Below, piece after piece: positions 7,329 to 14,134 of a DNA stretch of 19,290 bases (positions within the stretch are counted from its first letter, which is position 1; every line of letters begins with the position of its first letter). The notes beneath the pieces are model-generated. The model was not told the DNA's origin. It made no database searches and worked only from the letters and a program-made list of their open reading frames with translations. The stretch comes from JBKPHS01 sp046729975 (GTDB lineage: Bacteria; Actinomycetota; Thermoleophilia; Solirubrobacterales; Thermoleophilaceae). The stretch covers positions 1 through 19,290 of the forward strand of contig JBKPHS010000050.1 of the NCBI GenBank assembly GCA_046729975.1. The letters run 5' to 3'. The position numbers and the translations under genes were made by a program.

Positions 7329-8356
7329 GCGTTCGACTCGACAGCGTCCACAAGTCGTTCGGCCCGACGCGCGCGGTCGCGGGCGTGTCGCTCGAGGTCC
7401 GGGGCGGCGAGCTCGTGGCCGTGCTCGGCCCGTCCGGTTGCGGCAAGACCACGCTGCTGCGCCTGATCGCGGGCTTCGAGCGCCCCGACGCCGGCCGGGT
7501 GGAGTCGGGCGACGAGGTCCTCGCCGGACCCGGCGTTTGGGTGCCGCCCGAGCGCCGGCGGGTCGGGATGGTCTTCCAGGACTACGCGCTCTTCCCGCAC
7601 CTGACCGTGGAGCGCAACGTGTCGTTCGGCCTCGAGCGCCGGCCGCGCGAAGAGCGGCGCACCCTCACGCGCACGACGCTGGAGCTCGTCGGGCTCCAGC
7701 ACAAGGGAGACCGGTACCCGCACGAGCTCTCGGGCGGCGAGCGCCAGCGGGTCGCGCTCGCCCGCGCGCTGGCACCCGAGCCGGAGGTCGTCCTGCTCGA
7801 CGAGCCTTTCTCGAACCTCGATGCGACTCTGCGCGCCGACCTTCGGCGCGAGGTCGAGCTGATCCTGCGCGACGCGGGGGCGACCGCCCTCCTGGTGACG
7901 CATGACCAGGAGGAGGCGCTGTCGCTTGCGGACCGCCTCGCGGTCATGCGCGACGGGCGCATCGTGCAGGTCGGCGCTCCCGAGGACGTCTACGCCCGCC
8001 CGGCCGATCGCTGGTCGGCGCAGTTCCTCGGTGAGGTCAACGTCCTCTCAGGTGTAGCCAGAGGCGGTGGCGTGGAGACCGAGCTCGGCGTCTTCGACCT
8101 CGCCGCACCGGACGCTCCCACCGCCGGAGCGCTCCATGTGGCGGTGCGGCCCGAGCAGCTCGAGCTGCGCGCGGACGGCGGCGGCAACGCCGAGGTGGTC
8201 GAGCGGGAGTTCCGCGGCCACGACGTCCTCTACCGCCTTCGCCACGAGAGCGGACGGGTGGTGCTGGTGCAGCTGCCCTCGCTGGAGCTGTTCGACGTCG
8301 GCGAGCGCGTGTTCGTGCGACCGGCGCGCTCGGCGGTCGCGCCGCCGGTCGACTAG
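7325..8356 (+). CDS. fbpC: Fe(III) ABC transporter ATPase (FbpC type)
   Basis: The 343-residue ATPase powers the iron transporter. All nucleotide-binding motifs are present: Walker A GPSGCGKTT (35-43), Q-loop VFQDYALFPHLTV (Gln85), signature LSGGERQRVALARAL (135-149), Walker B VVLLDEPFSNLD (155-166) and H-loop His193 (VTHDQEEAL). After about residue 235 comes a TOBE-like regulatory beta domain (VAVRPEQLEL...). Its ATG overlaps the permease TGA by four bases (ATGA). It is the last gene of the operon and is followed by a tandem repeat and two hairpins. Confidence 0.95.
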   Translation: MSVRLDSVHKSFGPTRAVAGVSLEVRGGELVAVLGPSGCGKTTLLRLIAGFERPDAGRVESGDEVLAGPGVWVPPERRRVGMVFQDYALFPHLTVERNVSFGLERRPREERRTLTRTTLELVGLQHKGDRYPHELSGGERQRVALARALAPEPEVVLLDEPFSNLDATLRADLRREVELILRDAGATALLVTHDQEEALSLADRLAVMRDGRIVQVGAPEDVYARPADRWSAQFLGEVNVLSGVARGGGVETELGVFDLAAPDAPTAGALHVAVRPEQLELRADGGGNAEVVEREFRGHDVLYRLRHESGRVVLVQLPSLELFDVGERVFVRPARSAVAPPVD

Positions 8357-8409
8357 TGGGGCAGTGGGGCAGTGGGGCAGTAGGGCAGTGGGCAGTGGCG
8401 CAGTGGGGC
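8355..8409 (+). repeat. Tandem 8-bp repeat AGTGGGGC, seven copies
   Basis: Seven head-to-tail units of AGTGGGGC start within the fbpC stop codon. The first three are perfect. The fourth reads AGTAGGGC, the fifth has lost one base, the sixth has a G-to-C change, and the seventh is perfect. Increasing divergence towards the middle suggests slippage expansion. Confidence 0.9.
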
Positions 8410-8441
8410 AGCCTCTGCCCTCTGCAGGCGGCGCAGCCGCC
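8406..8441. terminator. Two adjacent hairpins downstream of fbpC
   Basis: GGGCAG (8406-8411) pairs with CTGCCC (8415-8420) around a CCT loop, and GGCGGC (8427-8432) pairs with GCCGCC (8436-8441) around a GCA loop. They lie between the convergent fbpC and GNAT stops. Neither is followed by a T run, so termination is plausible but unproven. Confidence 0.4.
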
Positions 8442-8456
8442 GCACTGCGCTCCGAT

Positions 8457-8903
8457 CTAGCCGTTCGGCGCCTCGCGCGCGAAGTGGTGCGCGGCGATCA
8501 GGAAGCCGTTGTTCAGGTAGAGCCGATGCGCCTCCCGGCGCTCCGGCCCCACAGCCGAGTCGAGGTGCACCTGCTCACAGCCCAGCCGCCGCGCTTCGTC
8601 CATCACCCAGTCGAGCAGCCGGCCGGCATGGCTGCGGCGACGCGCCTCGGGTAGCGTCGATAGGTCGTCGATGTAGACGTACAGGCCCCATGCCAGGCTG
8701 TGGCCGACCCGGAAGCCCGCGACCGCGGCCGCCTCGCCGGGGTCCTCGTCGAACGCGGCCACGAGCCGGTAGCCCTCGGGCCGCTGCAGCTCGTTCACGC
8801 GCCGGACGAATTCGTCCTCGTTCTCCAGGGAGGTCCGCAGCGCGCGCATGGCACGGAAGGCCAGCGCGGTCTCGCCGGGTGCAAGCTCTCGGACGTGGGG
8901 CAC
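8457..8903 (-). CDS. GNAT-family N-acetyltransferase
   Basis: The 148-residue protein has the GNAT fold: a strand at YVYIDDLSTLPEARRR, then the acetyl-CoA pyrophosphate loop RRRSHAGRLLDWVMDEARRLGC (88-109, with His92 where a Gly is usual), a strand VHLDSAVG, and the C-terminal AHRLYLNNGF (125-134). The substrate is unknown. The GTG start at 8903 lies seven bases after the sufU stop, so it is the last gene of the suf operon. A 10-bp hairpin covers the start codon and no clear Shine-Dalgarno is seen. Its place behind sufU may reflect co-transcription rather than a role in Fe-S assembly. Confidence 0.88.
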   Translation of the reverse strand: MPHVRELAPGETALAFRAMRALRTSLENEDEFVRRVNELQRPEGYRLVAAFDEDPGEAAAVAGFRVGHSLAWGLYVYIDDLSTLPEARRRSHAGRLLDWVMDEARRLGCEQVHLDSAVGPERREAHRLYLNNGFLIAAHHFAREAPNG

Positions 8904-8923
8904 GGGCCTGCTAGCCCGTGCCC
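8898..8923 (-). promoter_or_regulatory. Hairpin over the sufU stop and GNAT start
   Basis: GGGCACGGGC (8898-8907) pairs perfectly with GCCCGTGCCC (8914-8923), leaving a 6-base loop. In the minus-strand mRNA the sufU TAG lies in the loop and the GNAT GTG in the 3' arm. Folding would hide the GNAT start unless ribosomes finishing sufU melt it, implying translational coupling, or it may dampen read-through. Confidence 0.55.
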
Positions 8924-9306
8924 TCGGGCCACGACGCGTCGCCGGTCGTTGCGCCGCGCATGACCTTCAGGTTGAGCAGCGCGCACTTGCGCCGGGTGGG
9001 AGAGATGTCGATGCCGAGCAGCTCGATCGCCCAGTCCGCGGAGAGGTCGGCGACCTCGTCGACAGGCATGCCGATCAGCTCCTCGGAGGCGATCGAGGCG
9101 GCGGCCTGCGAGATCGCGCAGCCCTGGCCGTGGAAGCGCAGGTCCGCGATCCTGCCGTCCTCTACCCGGATGTGGACGCCCAGCTCGTCGCCGCAGAGGG
9201 GGTTGTGGTCGTGGAACTCGAGGTCGTGCGGCTCGAGCTCCCCGAAGTTCCGCGGCGACTTGTAGTGGTCGAGGATGTAGTCGCGGTAAAGCTCGTCCAC
9301 GGTCAT
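8911..9306 (-). CDS. sufU: SufU-type Fe-S assembly / sulfurtransfer protein (short form)
   Basis: SufU accepts sulfur from SufS, using a zinc site, and passes it to SufB. The 131-residue protein has the expected ligands: Cys38 and Asp40 (NPLCGDEL), Cys63 (GQGCAISQAAASI) and Cys108 (RRKCALLNL). The third motif is the SufU form (R-x-x-C-A) and lacks the His next to the Cys that IscU has. However, the interval Cys63-Cys108 is about as short as in IscU, so the insertion of roughly 18-21 residues that marks B. subtilis SufU is missing. The ATG overlaps the sufS stop (ATGA), consistent with a SufS partner. Confidence 0.9.
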   Translation of the reverse strand: MTVDELYRDYILDHYKSPRNFGELEPHDLEFHDHNPLCGDELGVHIRVEDGRIADLRFHGQGCAISQAAASIASEELIGMPVDEVADLSADWAIELLGIDISPTRRKCALLNLKVMRGATTGDASWPEGTG

Positions 9307-10538
9307 CCTGCGAAGACCCGGCGGACGTCATGCAGGGCGTCGACGAGCCGATCCACGTCCTCGCGAGAGTTGTAGACATGGAAGGAGGCCCGGGCGGTGG
9401 CCGCGACGCCCATCGCCCTCATAAGCGGCTGCGCGCAGTGATGACCGGCGCGGATGCAGACCCCGTGGCGGTCGCAGATCTGGGCGACGTCGTGTGGGTG
9501 GACGCCGTCGATCTCGAACGAGACGACGCCGCCGCGGCGCTCCACCTCGCGCGGACCGAACAAGCGGAGGCCGGACACCTCCGGCAGGCGCTCGAGCGCG
9601 TACGCGGTCAGCTCCTTCTCGTGCGCGCGCACGTTCTCCATGCCGATCGAGGCCAGGTACTCGACTGCTGCGCCGAGGCCGACGGACTCGGCCACCTGCG
9701 ACGTGCCGGCCTCGAACTTCCACGGCAGCTCGTTCCAGGTAGAGCTGTCCCAGTCAACCCGCGAGATCATGTGCCCGCCGGTGAGGAACGGCCGCATCCC
9801 CTTCAGGAGCTCACGCCGCCCGTGCAGCAGGCCGACGGTAGGTCCGAGCGCCTTGTGGCCCGTCCACGCATAGAAGTCCGCGTCGACCTCGCGCAGGTCG
9901 ACGGGCAGCTGCGGCACGGCCTGCGAGCCGTCGATCAGCGAGGCGGCTCCAGCCGCCCGCGCGCGCGCGACGATCTCCGCGACCGGGTTGAGCGTGCCGA
10001 GCACGTTCGAGATGTGCGCGACCGCGACGAGCTTGACGCGCCCCTCACCGAGCACCGAGTCGAGCTCGTCGAGCGACAGCGTGCCCTCCTCGGAGACCGT
10101 CAGGTAGCGCATGCTGGCGCCGGTCTCCTGGCACAGCACCTGCCAGGGGACGATGTTCGAGTGGTGCTCCATCTGCGTGATGAGCACCTCGTCGCCGGGC
10201 CCGACGTTGTCGCGGCCCCAGGCGTAGGCGACCAGGTTGATCGCCTCGCTCGCGTTCCGCGTGAAGATGGAGCAGTCGCTGTCCCAGCCGACGAACTCCG
10301 CGATCCGCGCTCGCGCGCCCTCGAACAGCTCGGTCGACTCGCGCCCGAGCTCGTAGACGCCGCGGTGCACCGGCGCGTTGTGCTCGCGCCAGAATCCGGC
10401 GACGGTGTCGATCACCTGGCGCGGCTTCTGGGAGGTGGCGGCGGAGTCCAGGTAGGCGATCGGCTGCCCGCCCTGCTCGCGCGCGAGCACCGGAAAGTCC
10501 GAGCGAACGTCCGCGAGCGGTCTCGTGGCGACGCTCAT
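9303..10538 (-). CDS. sufS: SufS, group II cysteine desulfurase
   Basis: SufS removes sulfur from cysteine, giving alanine and an enzyme persulfide, and so feeds SufU and SufB. The 411-residue length is normal. PLP-binding Lys229 lies in YAWTGHKALGPT, the PLP-stacking His126 in TQMEHHSNIVPW, and the catalytic Cys368 in RAGHHCAQPLM, the short-loop context of group II enzymes that need an activator such as SufU. The ATG at 10538 shares one base with the sufD stop (TGATG). The much longer open frame upstream is a shadow of sufD. Confidence 0.97.
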   Translation of the reverse strand: MSVATRPLADVRSDFPVLAREQGGQPIAYLDSAATSQKPRQVIDTVAGFWREHNAPVHRGVYELGRESTELFEGARARIAEFVGWDSDCSIFTRNASEAINLVAYAWGRDNVGPGDEVLITQMEHHSNIVPWQVLCQETGASMRYLTVSEEGTLSLDELDSVLGEGRVKLVAVAHISNVLGTLNPVAEIVARARAAGAASLIDGSQAVPQLPVDLREVDADFYAWTGHKALGPTVGLLHGRRELLKGMRPFLTGGHMISRVDWDSSTWNELPWKFEAGTSQVAESVGLGAAVEYLASIGMENVRAHEKELTAYALERLPEVSGLRLFGPREVERRGGVVSFEIDGVHPHDVAQICDRHGVCIRAGHHCAQPLMRAMGVAATARASFHVYNSREDVDRLVDALHDVRRVFAG

Positions 10539-11821
10539 CAGCGCTGCTCCACGTACTCGAGGACCTGTTGCTCCGCGGCGGCGAGCTTCTCCTGGATGCG
10601 ACCGCGAACGAGCTCCTCGAGGGGCTCGTCGCCGAGCTTCGCGATCACCGGCTCGAAGTAGCCCTCCACGAGGATCCGAACTGCCTCGGCGCGGGGAATC
10701 CCGCGCGTGGTCATGTAGAAGACCTGCTGCTCGTCGATCTCGCCGACCGTGCCGCCGTGCGAGGCCGACACGTTGTCGGTCTCCACGATCAGCGACGGGA
10801 TCGAGTCGCCCTTCGCCTTCGGCGAGAGCAGCATCGAGTGGGTCTGGAGGTAGGTGTGGCTGTTCTGCGCCCCGCGCACGATCTTGATCAACCCCTCGTA
10901 GGAAGCGCGCGACTCGCCCGCGAGGGCGCCCTTCCAGAAGGTGTCCCCGGTCGTGTCGCCCTGCTCGTGGAGGTCGGTCGTGAACAGGTCCAGGTGCTCC
11001 TCGCCCTCGGTGAAGTAGATGCCGGCGTGCCGCATGTCGGCGCCGCGCTCCGCGGTGACGATGTCGAGCGTCTGCTTGGTGAGCCGGCCGCCGAGGTGCA
11101 TCGGAATCCAGGAGCAGTGCGCGTCCTTGGCGATCTCCACGCGCTTGGTCGAGATGTCGTAGACCTCCCCGCCGCCCCAGTCCTGGAAGTGGGCCAGCTT
11201 GACCTGCGCGCCGGGCCGCGCGTAGAGCTCGAAGCCGCCCGCGTGCAGGGCCTGTCCCTCGAAGTCCGGCGCGAGGCAGTACTCGCGCAGCTGGCACTCC
11301 GCGAGCTCGTCGACGACGGCGAGCGTGTGCGCGTACTGCGCCGTGCCGGGCTCGTCGATCACGTAGGCCGACTGGATCGGCTTCTCGAGCTTCAGGTTGC
11401 GAGGGACGTAGAGGAAGACGCCGCCGGACCAGAACGCGGCCGAGGCCGCGGGGAACTTGCCCTCCTCCTCCGATAGCCGCTTCATGTAGAAGCGCTCGAC
11501 GAGCCGGGGATGCTCCTCCGCCGCGCGCTCGAGCGGCATCAGGATCACACCCTGCGCCGCGAGATCGGGGTCGAGCTCGCAGTGGACGACGCTCGCGCCG
11601 CGCTGCACGATCAGGCCGCCGAGCTCCTCGTCGCCGAGTGCGTCCACGAGGACGGCAGGGAGCTCCCCGTCGGAGTCGTAGTGGCGCGGACCGAGCTCGT
11701 CGAGCCGCAGGTGGCGGAGCGAGGTGGTCCAGAAGCCCGAGCGGCGCCAGGTGGGAACCGGCTCGCTCTCGTACACCTCGAGCGCGGCTCTGCGGCGATC
11801 GTCGAGGAAGCTAGCCGGCAT
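10538..11821 (-). CDS. sufD: SufD, Fe-S scaffold subunit
   Basis: SufD pairs with SufB in the SufBC2D complex and is linked to iron entry. The protein has 427 residues (E. coli about 423). It shows a helical N-terminus (MPASFLDDRRRAALEVYESEPVPTWRRS), the FWSGGVFLYVPRNLKLEKPI segment and beta-helix core, and the C-terminal SASHGGTVGEIDEQQVFYMTTRGI with His355, likely equivalent to E. coli His360. The ATG at 11821 overlaps the sufC end by 11 bases. A GGAGGT lies 11 bases upstream, inside sufC. The longer frame to 11914 was rejected because it runs deeper into sufC. Confidence 0.96.
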   Translation of the reverse strand: MPASFLDDRRRAALEVYESEPVPTWRRSGFWTTSLRHLRLDELGPRHYDSDGELPAVLVDALGDEELGGLIVQRGASVVHCELDPDLAAQGVILMPLERAAEEHPRLVERFYMKRLSEEEGKFPAASAAFWSGGVFLYVPRNLKLEKPIQSAYVIDEPGTAQYAHTLAVVDELAECQLREYCLAPDFEGQALHAGGFELYARPGAQVKLAHFQDWGGGEVYDISTKRVEIAKDAHCSWIPMHLGGRLTKQTLDIVTAERGADMRHAGIYFTEGEEHLDLFTTDLHEQGDTTGDTFWKGALAGESRASYEGLIKIVRGAQNSHTYLQTHSMLLSPKAKGDSIPSLIVETDNVSASHGGTVGEIDEQQVFYMTTRGIPRAEAVRILVEGYFEPVIAKLGDEPLEELVRGRIQEKLAAAEQQVLEYVEQR

Positions 11822-12566
11822 TTGCGGCGCCGACCTCCTCGCGGACCCATTCGTAGCCCTTGTCCTCCAGCTCGTCGGCGAGCTCCGGGCCGCCCTCGCG
11901 CACGATCCGTCCATCGAGCATGATGTGCACGAAGTCCGGTCGCACGTAGTTCAGGATCCGCGTGTAGTGGGTGATGATGAGCGTGCCCATCTCGGGCCCT
12001 CGCAGCGCGTTCACGCCGTCCGCGACAACCCGCAGCGCGTCGATGTCCAGGCCCGAGTCGGTCTCGTCCAGCACGGCGAAGTCGGGCTTCAGCATCGCGA
12101 GCTGGAGGATCTCGGCGCGCTTCTTCTCGCCGCCGGAGAAGCCGTCGTTGAGGTAGCGCTTGGTGAACTCGGGGTCGATCCGGAGCAGGTCCATGTTCCG
12201 GCGCAGTAGCGCGCCGAACTCCTTGACCTTGATGGGGTCGTCGCGCTTCGCGTTGATGGCGGTGCGCAGGAAGTTCGCGACCGACACGCCCGGGATCGCC
12301 GCGGGATACTGGAAGGCCATGAAGAGCCCGGCCTGGGCGCGCTCGTCGGGCTCCGCCTCGGTGATCTCCTCGCCGTCGAGCAGGATCCTGCCCTCGGTCA
12401 CCTCGTAGACCGGGTTGCCCATGAGCGTGTTGGCGAGCGTCGACTTGCCGGACCCGTTCGGTCCCATCAGGGCGTGCGTCTCGCCCTTCGCGATCTTGAG
12501 GTCGACGCCGTGGAGGATCTCGAAGTCCTCCGTACGGACGTGCAGGTTCTGGATCTCGAGGCTCAT
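11811..12566 (-). CDS. sufC: SufC, ABC-type ATPase of the Suf scaffold
   Basis: SufC is the soluble ATPase whose ATP-driven dimerisation reshapes SufB-SufD during cluster assembly. The protein has 251 residues (E. coli 248), with Walker A GPNGSGKST (35-43), Q-loop Gln86 (AFQYPAAIPGV), the SufC-specific signature FSGGEKKR (143-150), Walker B FAVLDETDSGLDIDAL (163-178) and H-loop His200 (ITHYTRIL). The ATG overlaps the rrf2 stop as ATGA, so the regulator and sufC are coupled. The longer open frame upstream overlaps rrf2 and is non-coding. Confidence 0.97.
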   Translation of the reverse strand: MSLEIQNLHVRTEDFEILHGVDLKIAKGETHALMGPNGSGKSTLANTLMGNPVYEVTEGRILLDGEEITEAEPDERAQAGLFMAFQYPAAIPGVSVANFLRTAINAKRDDPIKVKEFGALLRRNMDLLRIDPEFTKRYLNDGFSGGEKKRAEILQLAMLKPDFAVLDETDSGLDIDALRVVADGVNALRGPEMGTLIITHYTRILNYVRPDFVHIMLDGRIVREGGPELADELEDKGYEWVREEVGAANAG

Positions 12567-13021
12567 ACGGCTGCTTTCTCCACCTTCTTCTTCGTTGTCG
12601 GTCGCACCAGCTCGGCCAGCGTGATGTCCCGCAGCGTGGTGACGATCGAGCCCTGCACGCGTGTCCAGAGGAGCTTGGTCGGGCACGCGCGGTCGGTCGT
12701 CGCCTCGCGCGCGCAGATGAGCTCGCCGCCGGGGTCGGCGCTGATGCACTCGATCGGCGCGATGTCGCCCTCGAGCGCCTCTACCACCTCGGCCATCGTG
12801 ATCGACGCGGCGGGCCTCGCGAGACTGTAGCCGCCGTGCGCACCGCGCCTCGACTCCACGAGCCCGGCCTTCCGCAGGCGTTGCACGAGGTGCTCGAGGT
12901 AGGCGAGCGGGAGGCCCTCGGCCTCGGCGATCGCGCCCAGCGACACGGGCTCGCTACCGTCCGTCGCGGCGAGATGCGCCATCACGCGGACGCCGTACTC
13001 GGCTTTGGTCGAGAACATCAT
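12563..13021 (-). CDS. Rrf2-family (IscR/SufR-like) Fe-S sensing regulator of the suf operon
   Basis: The 152-residue protein has the Rrf2 winged helix: FSTKAEYGVRVMAHLA, a recognition region SLGAIAEAEGLPLAYLEHLVQRLRKAGLV, and the wing SRRGAHGGYSLARP. Three cysteines follow, Cys92, Cys103 and Cys113, arranged C-x10-C-x9-C. This is wider than the C-x5-C-x5-C of E. coli IscR, but suitable for an Fe-S cluster or another redox ligand. It is the first gene of the suf operon. Two consecutive ATG codons (13021 and 13018) can start it; there is no Shine-Dalgarno, and a TAGGAT -10 box ten bases upstream suggests a nearly leaderless mRNA. An inverted repeat overlapping the promoter suggests autoregulation. 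Confidence 0.93.
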   Translation of the reverse strand: MMFSTKAEYGVRVMAHLAATDGSEPVSLGAIAEAEGLPLAYLEHLVQRLRKAGLVESRRGAHGGYSLARPAASITMAEVVEALEGDIAPIECISADPGGELICAREATTDRACPTKLLWTRVQGSIVTTLRDITLAELVRPTTKKKVEKAAV

Positions 13022-13031
13022 GCGCAGCTAA

Positions 13032-13052
13032 ATCCTACTCTAGAGGTAGGAT
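13032..13052. promoter_or_regulatory. Inverted repeat with two divergent -10 boxes (rrf2/suf and repeat-protein gene)
   Basis: ATCCTAC (13032-13038) and GTAGGAT (13046-13052) are inverted copies seven bases apart. Each arm contains a TAGGAT -10 box, one pointing left to rrf2 and one pointing right. In both directions exactly ten bases separate the TAGGAT from the ATG. No good -35 is visible on either side. A dimeric regulator, most likely the adjacent Rrf2 protein, bound here would control both genes at once. Confidence 0.65.
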
Positions 13053-13062
13053 AAGCCCCGGT

Positions 13063-13335
13063 ATGGGCCAGTCCGCGGGATCGATCGCGAGCGTGGGCAG
13101 CGCCGGCAGCATCCTCTCGGTCGGGTCCGCGGGCTCGATCGCCTCGGTCGGCTCGCTCGGGTCGATCGCCTCCGTCGGCTCGATCGGCTGCATCGCGTCG
13201 GTCGGCTCGATCGGCTCGATCGCTTCGGTCGGGGCGATCGGCTCGATCGGTGGCGTCGGCACGGCGGGTTACGCGCGTACCGCGGCCACGGCCTTCATGA
13301 TCCTCGCGGCGGTCGCACTCACGGCCCGACGCTAG
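13063..13335 (+). CDS. Nonapeptide-repeat protein (SI-A-SVGS-x-G), C-terminal membrane segment
   Basis: The 90-residue product has a six-residue lead (MGQSAG), seven consecutive 9-residue units of consensus S-I-A-S-V-G-S-x-G (residues 7-69), then YARTAATAFMILAAVALTARR. This last part is a hydrophobic helix of about 15 residues with a basic end, long enough only for a short membrane anchor. The regular spacing of Ile, Val and Gly with Ser between them suggests a beta-solenoid or beta-roll rather than a globular enzyme. There is no Asp as in calcium-binding RTX nonapeptides. There is no Shine-Dalgarno; a TAGGAT box ten bases upstream suggests a near-leaderless start. It is divergent from rrf2, with only 41 bases between the start codons. 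I do not know a function. The antisense frames are also open because of the repeat, but they lack start context. Confidence 0.7.
   Translation: MGQSAGSIASVGSAGSILSVGSAGSIASVGSLGSIASVGSIGCIASVGSIGSIASVGAIGSIGGVGTAGYARTAATAFMILAAVALTARR
13081..13269 (+). repeat. Seven tandem 27-bp coding repeats
   Basis: Seven in-register 27-bp units encode the nonapeptides. Sequence between units varies mostly at wobble positions and at the third and eighth residues (A/L/G and A/L/I). TCGATCG or a close variant recurs at many unit joints. Purifying selection on the protein pattern is suggested but not measured. Confidence 0.85.
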
Positions 13336-13336
13336 G

Positions 13337-13957
13337 CTAGGAGCGCTCTGCCTCGAGCAGGCGCAGGTCGTGAGCGATGCGCTCAGGCGTCGCCTGCTCC
13401 AGCGGATACCCGACGCGCTGCATTCCGCGGCGATCGACCAGCACGATGCGCGCCTGGTGCTCGGCCTTGCGCGACTGCGGCTGGACGGCGTAGGCCTCCC
13501 ACAGCGGCGCAAGCTCGGCCCGCGACCCGAGCACGAAGTCCATCCGGCCCGTCATGCGGGCCTTCGCGAGGAAGCGGCGGGCGCTCTGCTCGGTGTCGTT
13601 AGGGGGATCGACCGCGATCGCGAGCGCCGGCACGTCGCGGCCGAGCTCGTTCAGGGCGCCCTTGATCTGCTGCGCCTGTGGCGGGCAGCTGTCCTCGCAG
13701 TGCGTGTAGAGGAAGGTGACGATCACCGGCTCGCCATGGAGGGCACGCATCGACACGGGGGCGCCGTCCTGATCGGTCAGCGCGAAGTCGGGGGCGCGCA
13801 CGCCGCCGGGCAGCCGGGCGCCCTCGAAGCGGGCGCCGGGACCGGTCTCTGTCGCGCCTTCTCCGCCGTCGTCGCGGCCCGCCACGGCCACCACCACGAG
13901 CATCCCGAGCGCGAACGCCGCCGCCAGCGCCAGGGCGATCAGATGGCGCGGGTTCAC
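13337..13957 (-). CDS. SCO1/SenC-family copper chaperone / thiol oxidoreductase
   Basis: SCO proteins deliver copper to the CuA site of cytochrome c oxidase or act as thiol-disulfide reductases. The 206-residue protein has an N-terminal membrane anchor (about 5-27) and then a thioredoxin-like domain beginning RAPDFALTDQDG. The copper ligands are in place: Cys87 and Cys91 (THCEDSCP, CxxxC) and His167 (EHQARIVLVD). The GTG start at 13957 is seven bases after a TACCCT -10 box on the minus strand, with GGAG inside those seven bases, so the mRNA is probably leaderless. Its stop is one base from the stop of the repeat protein gene. No oxidase genes are in the window. Confidence 0.92.
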   Translation of the reverse strand: MNPRHLIALALAAAFALGMLVVVAVAGRDDGGEGATETGPGARFEGARLPGGVRAPDFALTDQDGAPVSMRALHGEPVIVTFLYTHCEDSCPPQAQQIKGALNELGRDVPALAIAVDPPNDTEQSARRFLAKARMTGRMDFVLGSRAELAPLWEAYAVQPQSRKAEHQARIVLVDRRGMQRVGYPLEQATPERIAHDLRLLEAERS

Positions 13958-13964
13958 GGCTCCG

Positions 13965-13974
13965 AGGGTACCCT
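13965..13974. promoter_or_regulatory. sco1 -10 box within an AGGGTACCCT palindrome
   Basis: AGGGTACCCT is a perfect 10-bp palindrome identical to the core of the palindrome at 4380-4393. Read on the minus strand, its TACCCT half is a TANNNT -10 box, and seven bases later comes the sco1 GTG, the same geometry as at the iron operon. The outer TT/AA of the iron site is not conserved here. Confidence 0.5.
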
Positions 13975-14022
13975 TGCTGGCACGTGGGCCCAGCCGTTGC
14001 CTGGCGCGCTCGCGCTAGCCAG

Positions 14023-14040
14023 ATGGGGTCAGGACCCCAT
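14023..14040. repeat. REP-like palindrome ATGGGGTC-AG-GACCCCAT
   Basis: A perfect 8-bp stem with a 2-base loop, isolated in intergenic DNA. Its form resembles GGGGTC/GACCCC palindromes scattered in many high-GC genomes, some mobilised by REP-associated transposases. Only one copy is in the window. Confidence 0.45.
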
Positions 14041-14134
14041 TGCGCTGAGGTACGAGATGACCGACCATATCCGGGAGAGCTTGGGGCGCCGGACATCGCG
14101 GTGTCCCGGGGCCTCCGCAGTTTCTTGGGTCTGG

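Noticed and set aside
10539..11297. A 250-residue N-terminal extension of SufS
   Set aside because: The extension is an Arg/Pro/Gly-rich shadow of sufD. The true SufS start gives a normal-length protein and a one-base overlap with sufD.
13018..13512. Repetitive minus-strand open frames (Pro/Glu/Thr- and Arg/Asp-rich) opposite the nonapeptide gene
   Set aside because: They mirror the 27-bp repeat, and one overlaps the sco1 coding region. The plus-strand frame has the coherent repeat-plus-membrane-helix layout and a -10 box at the right distance.
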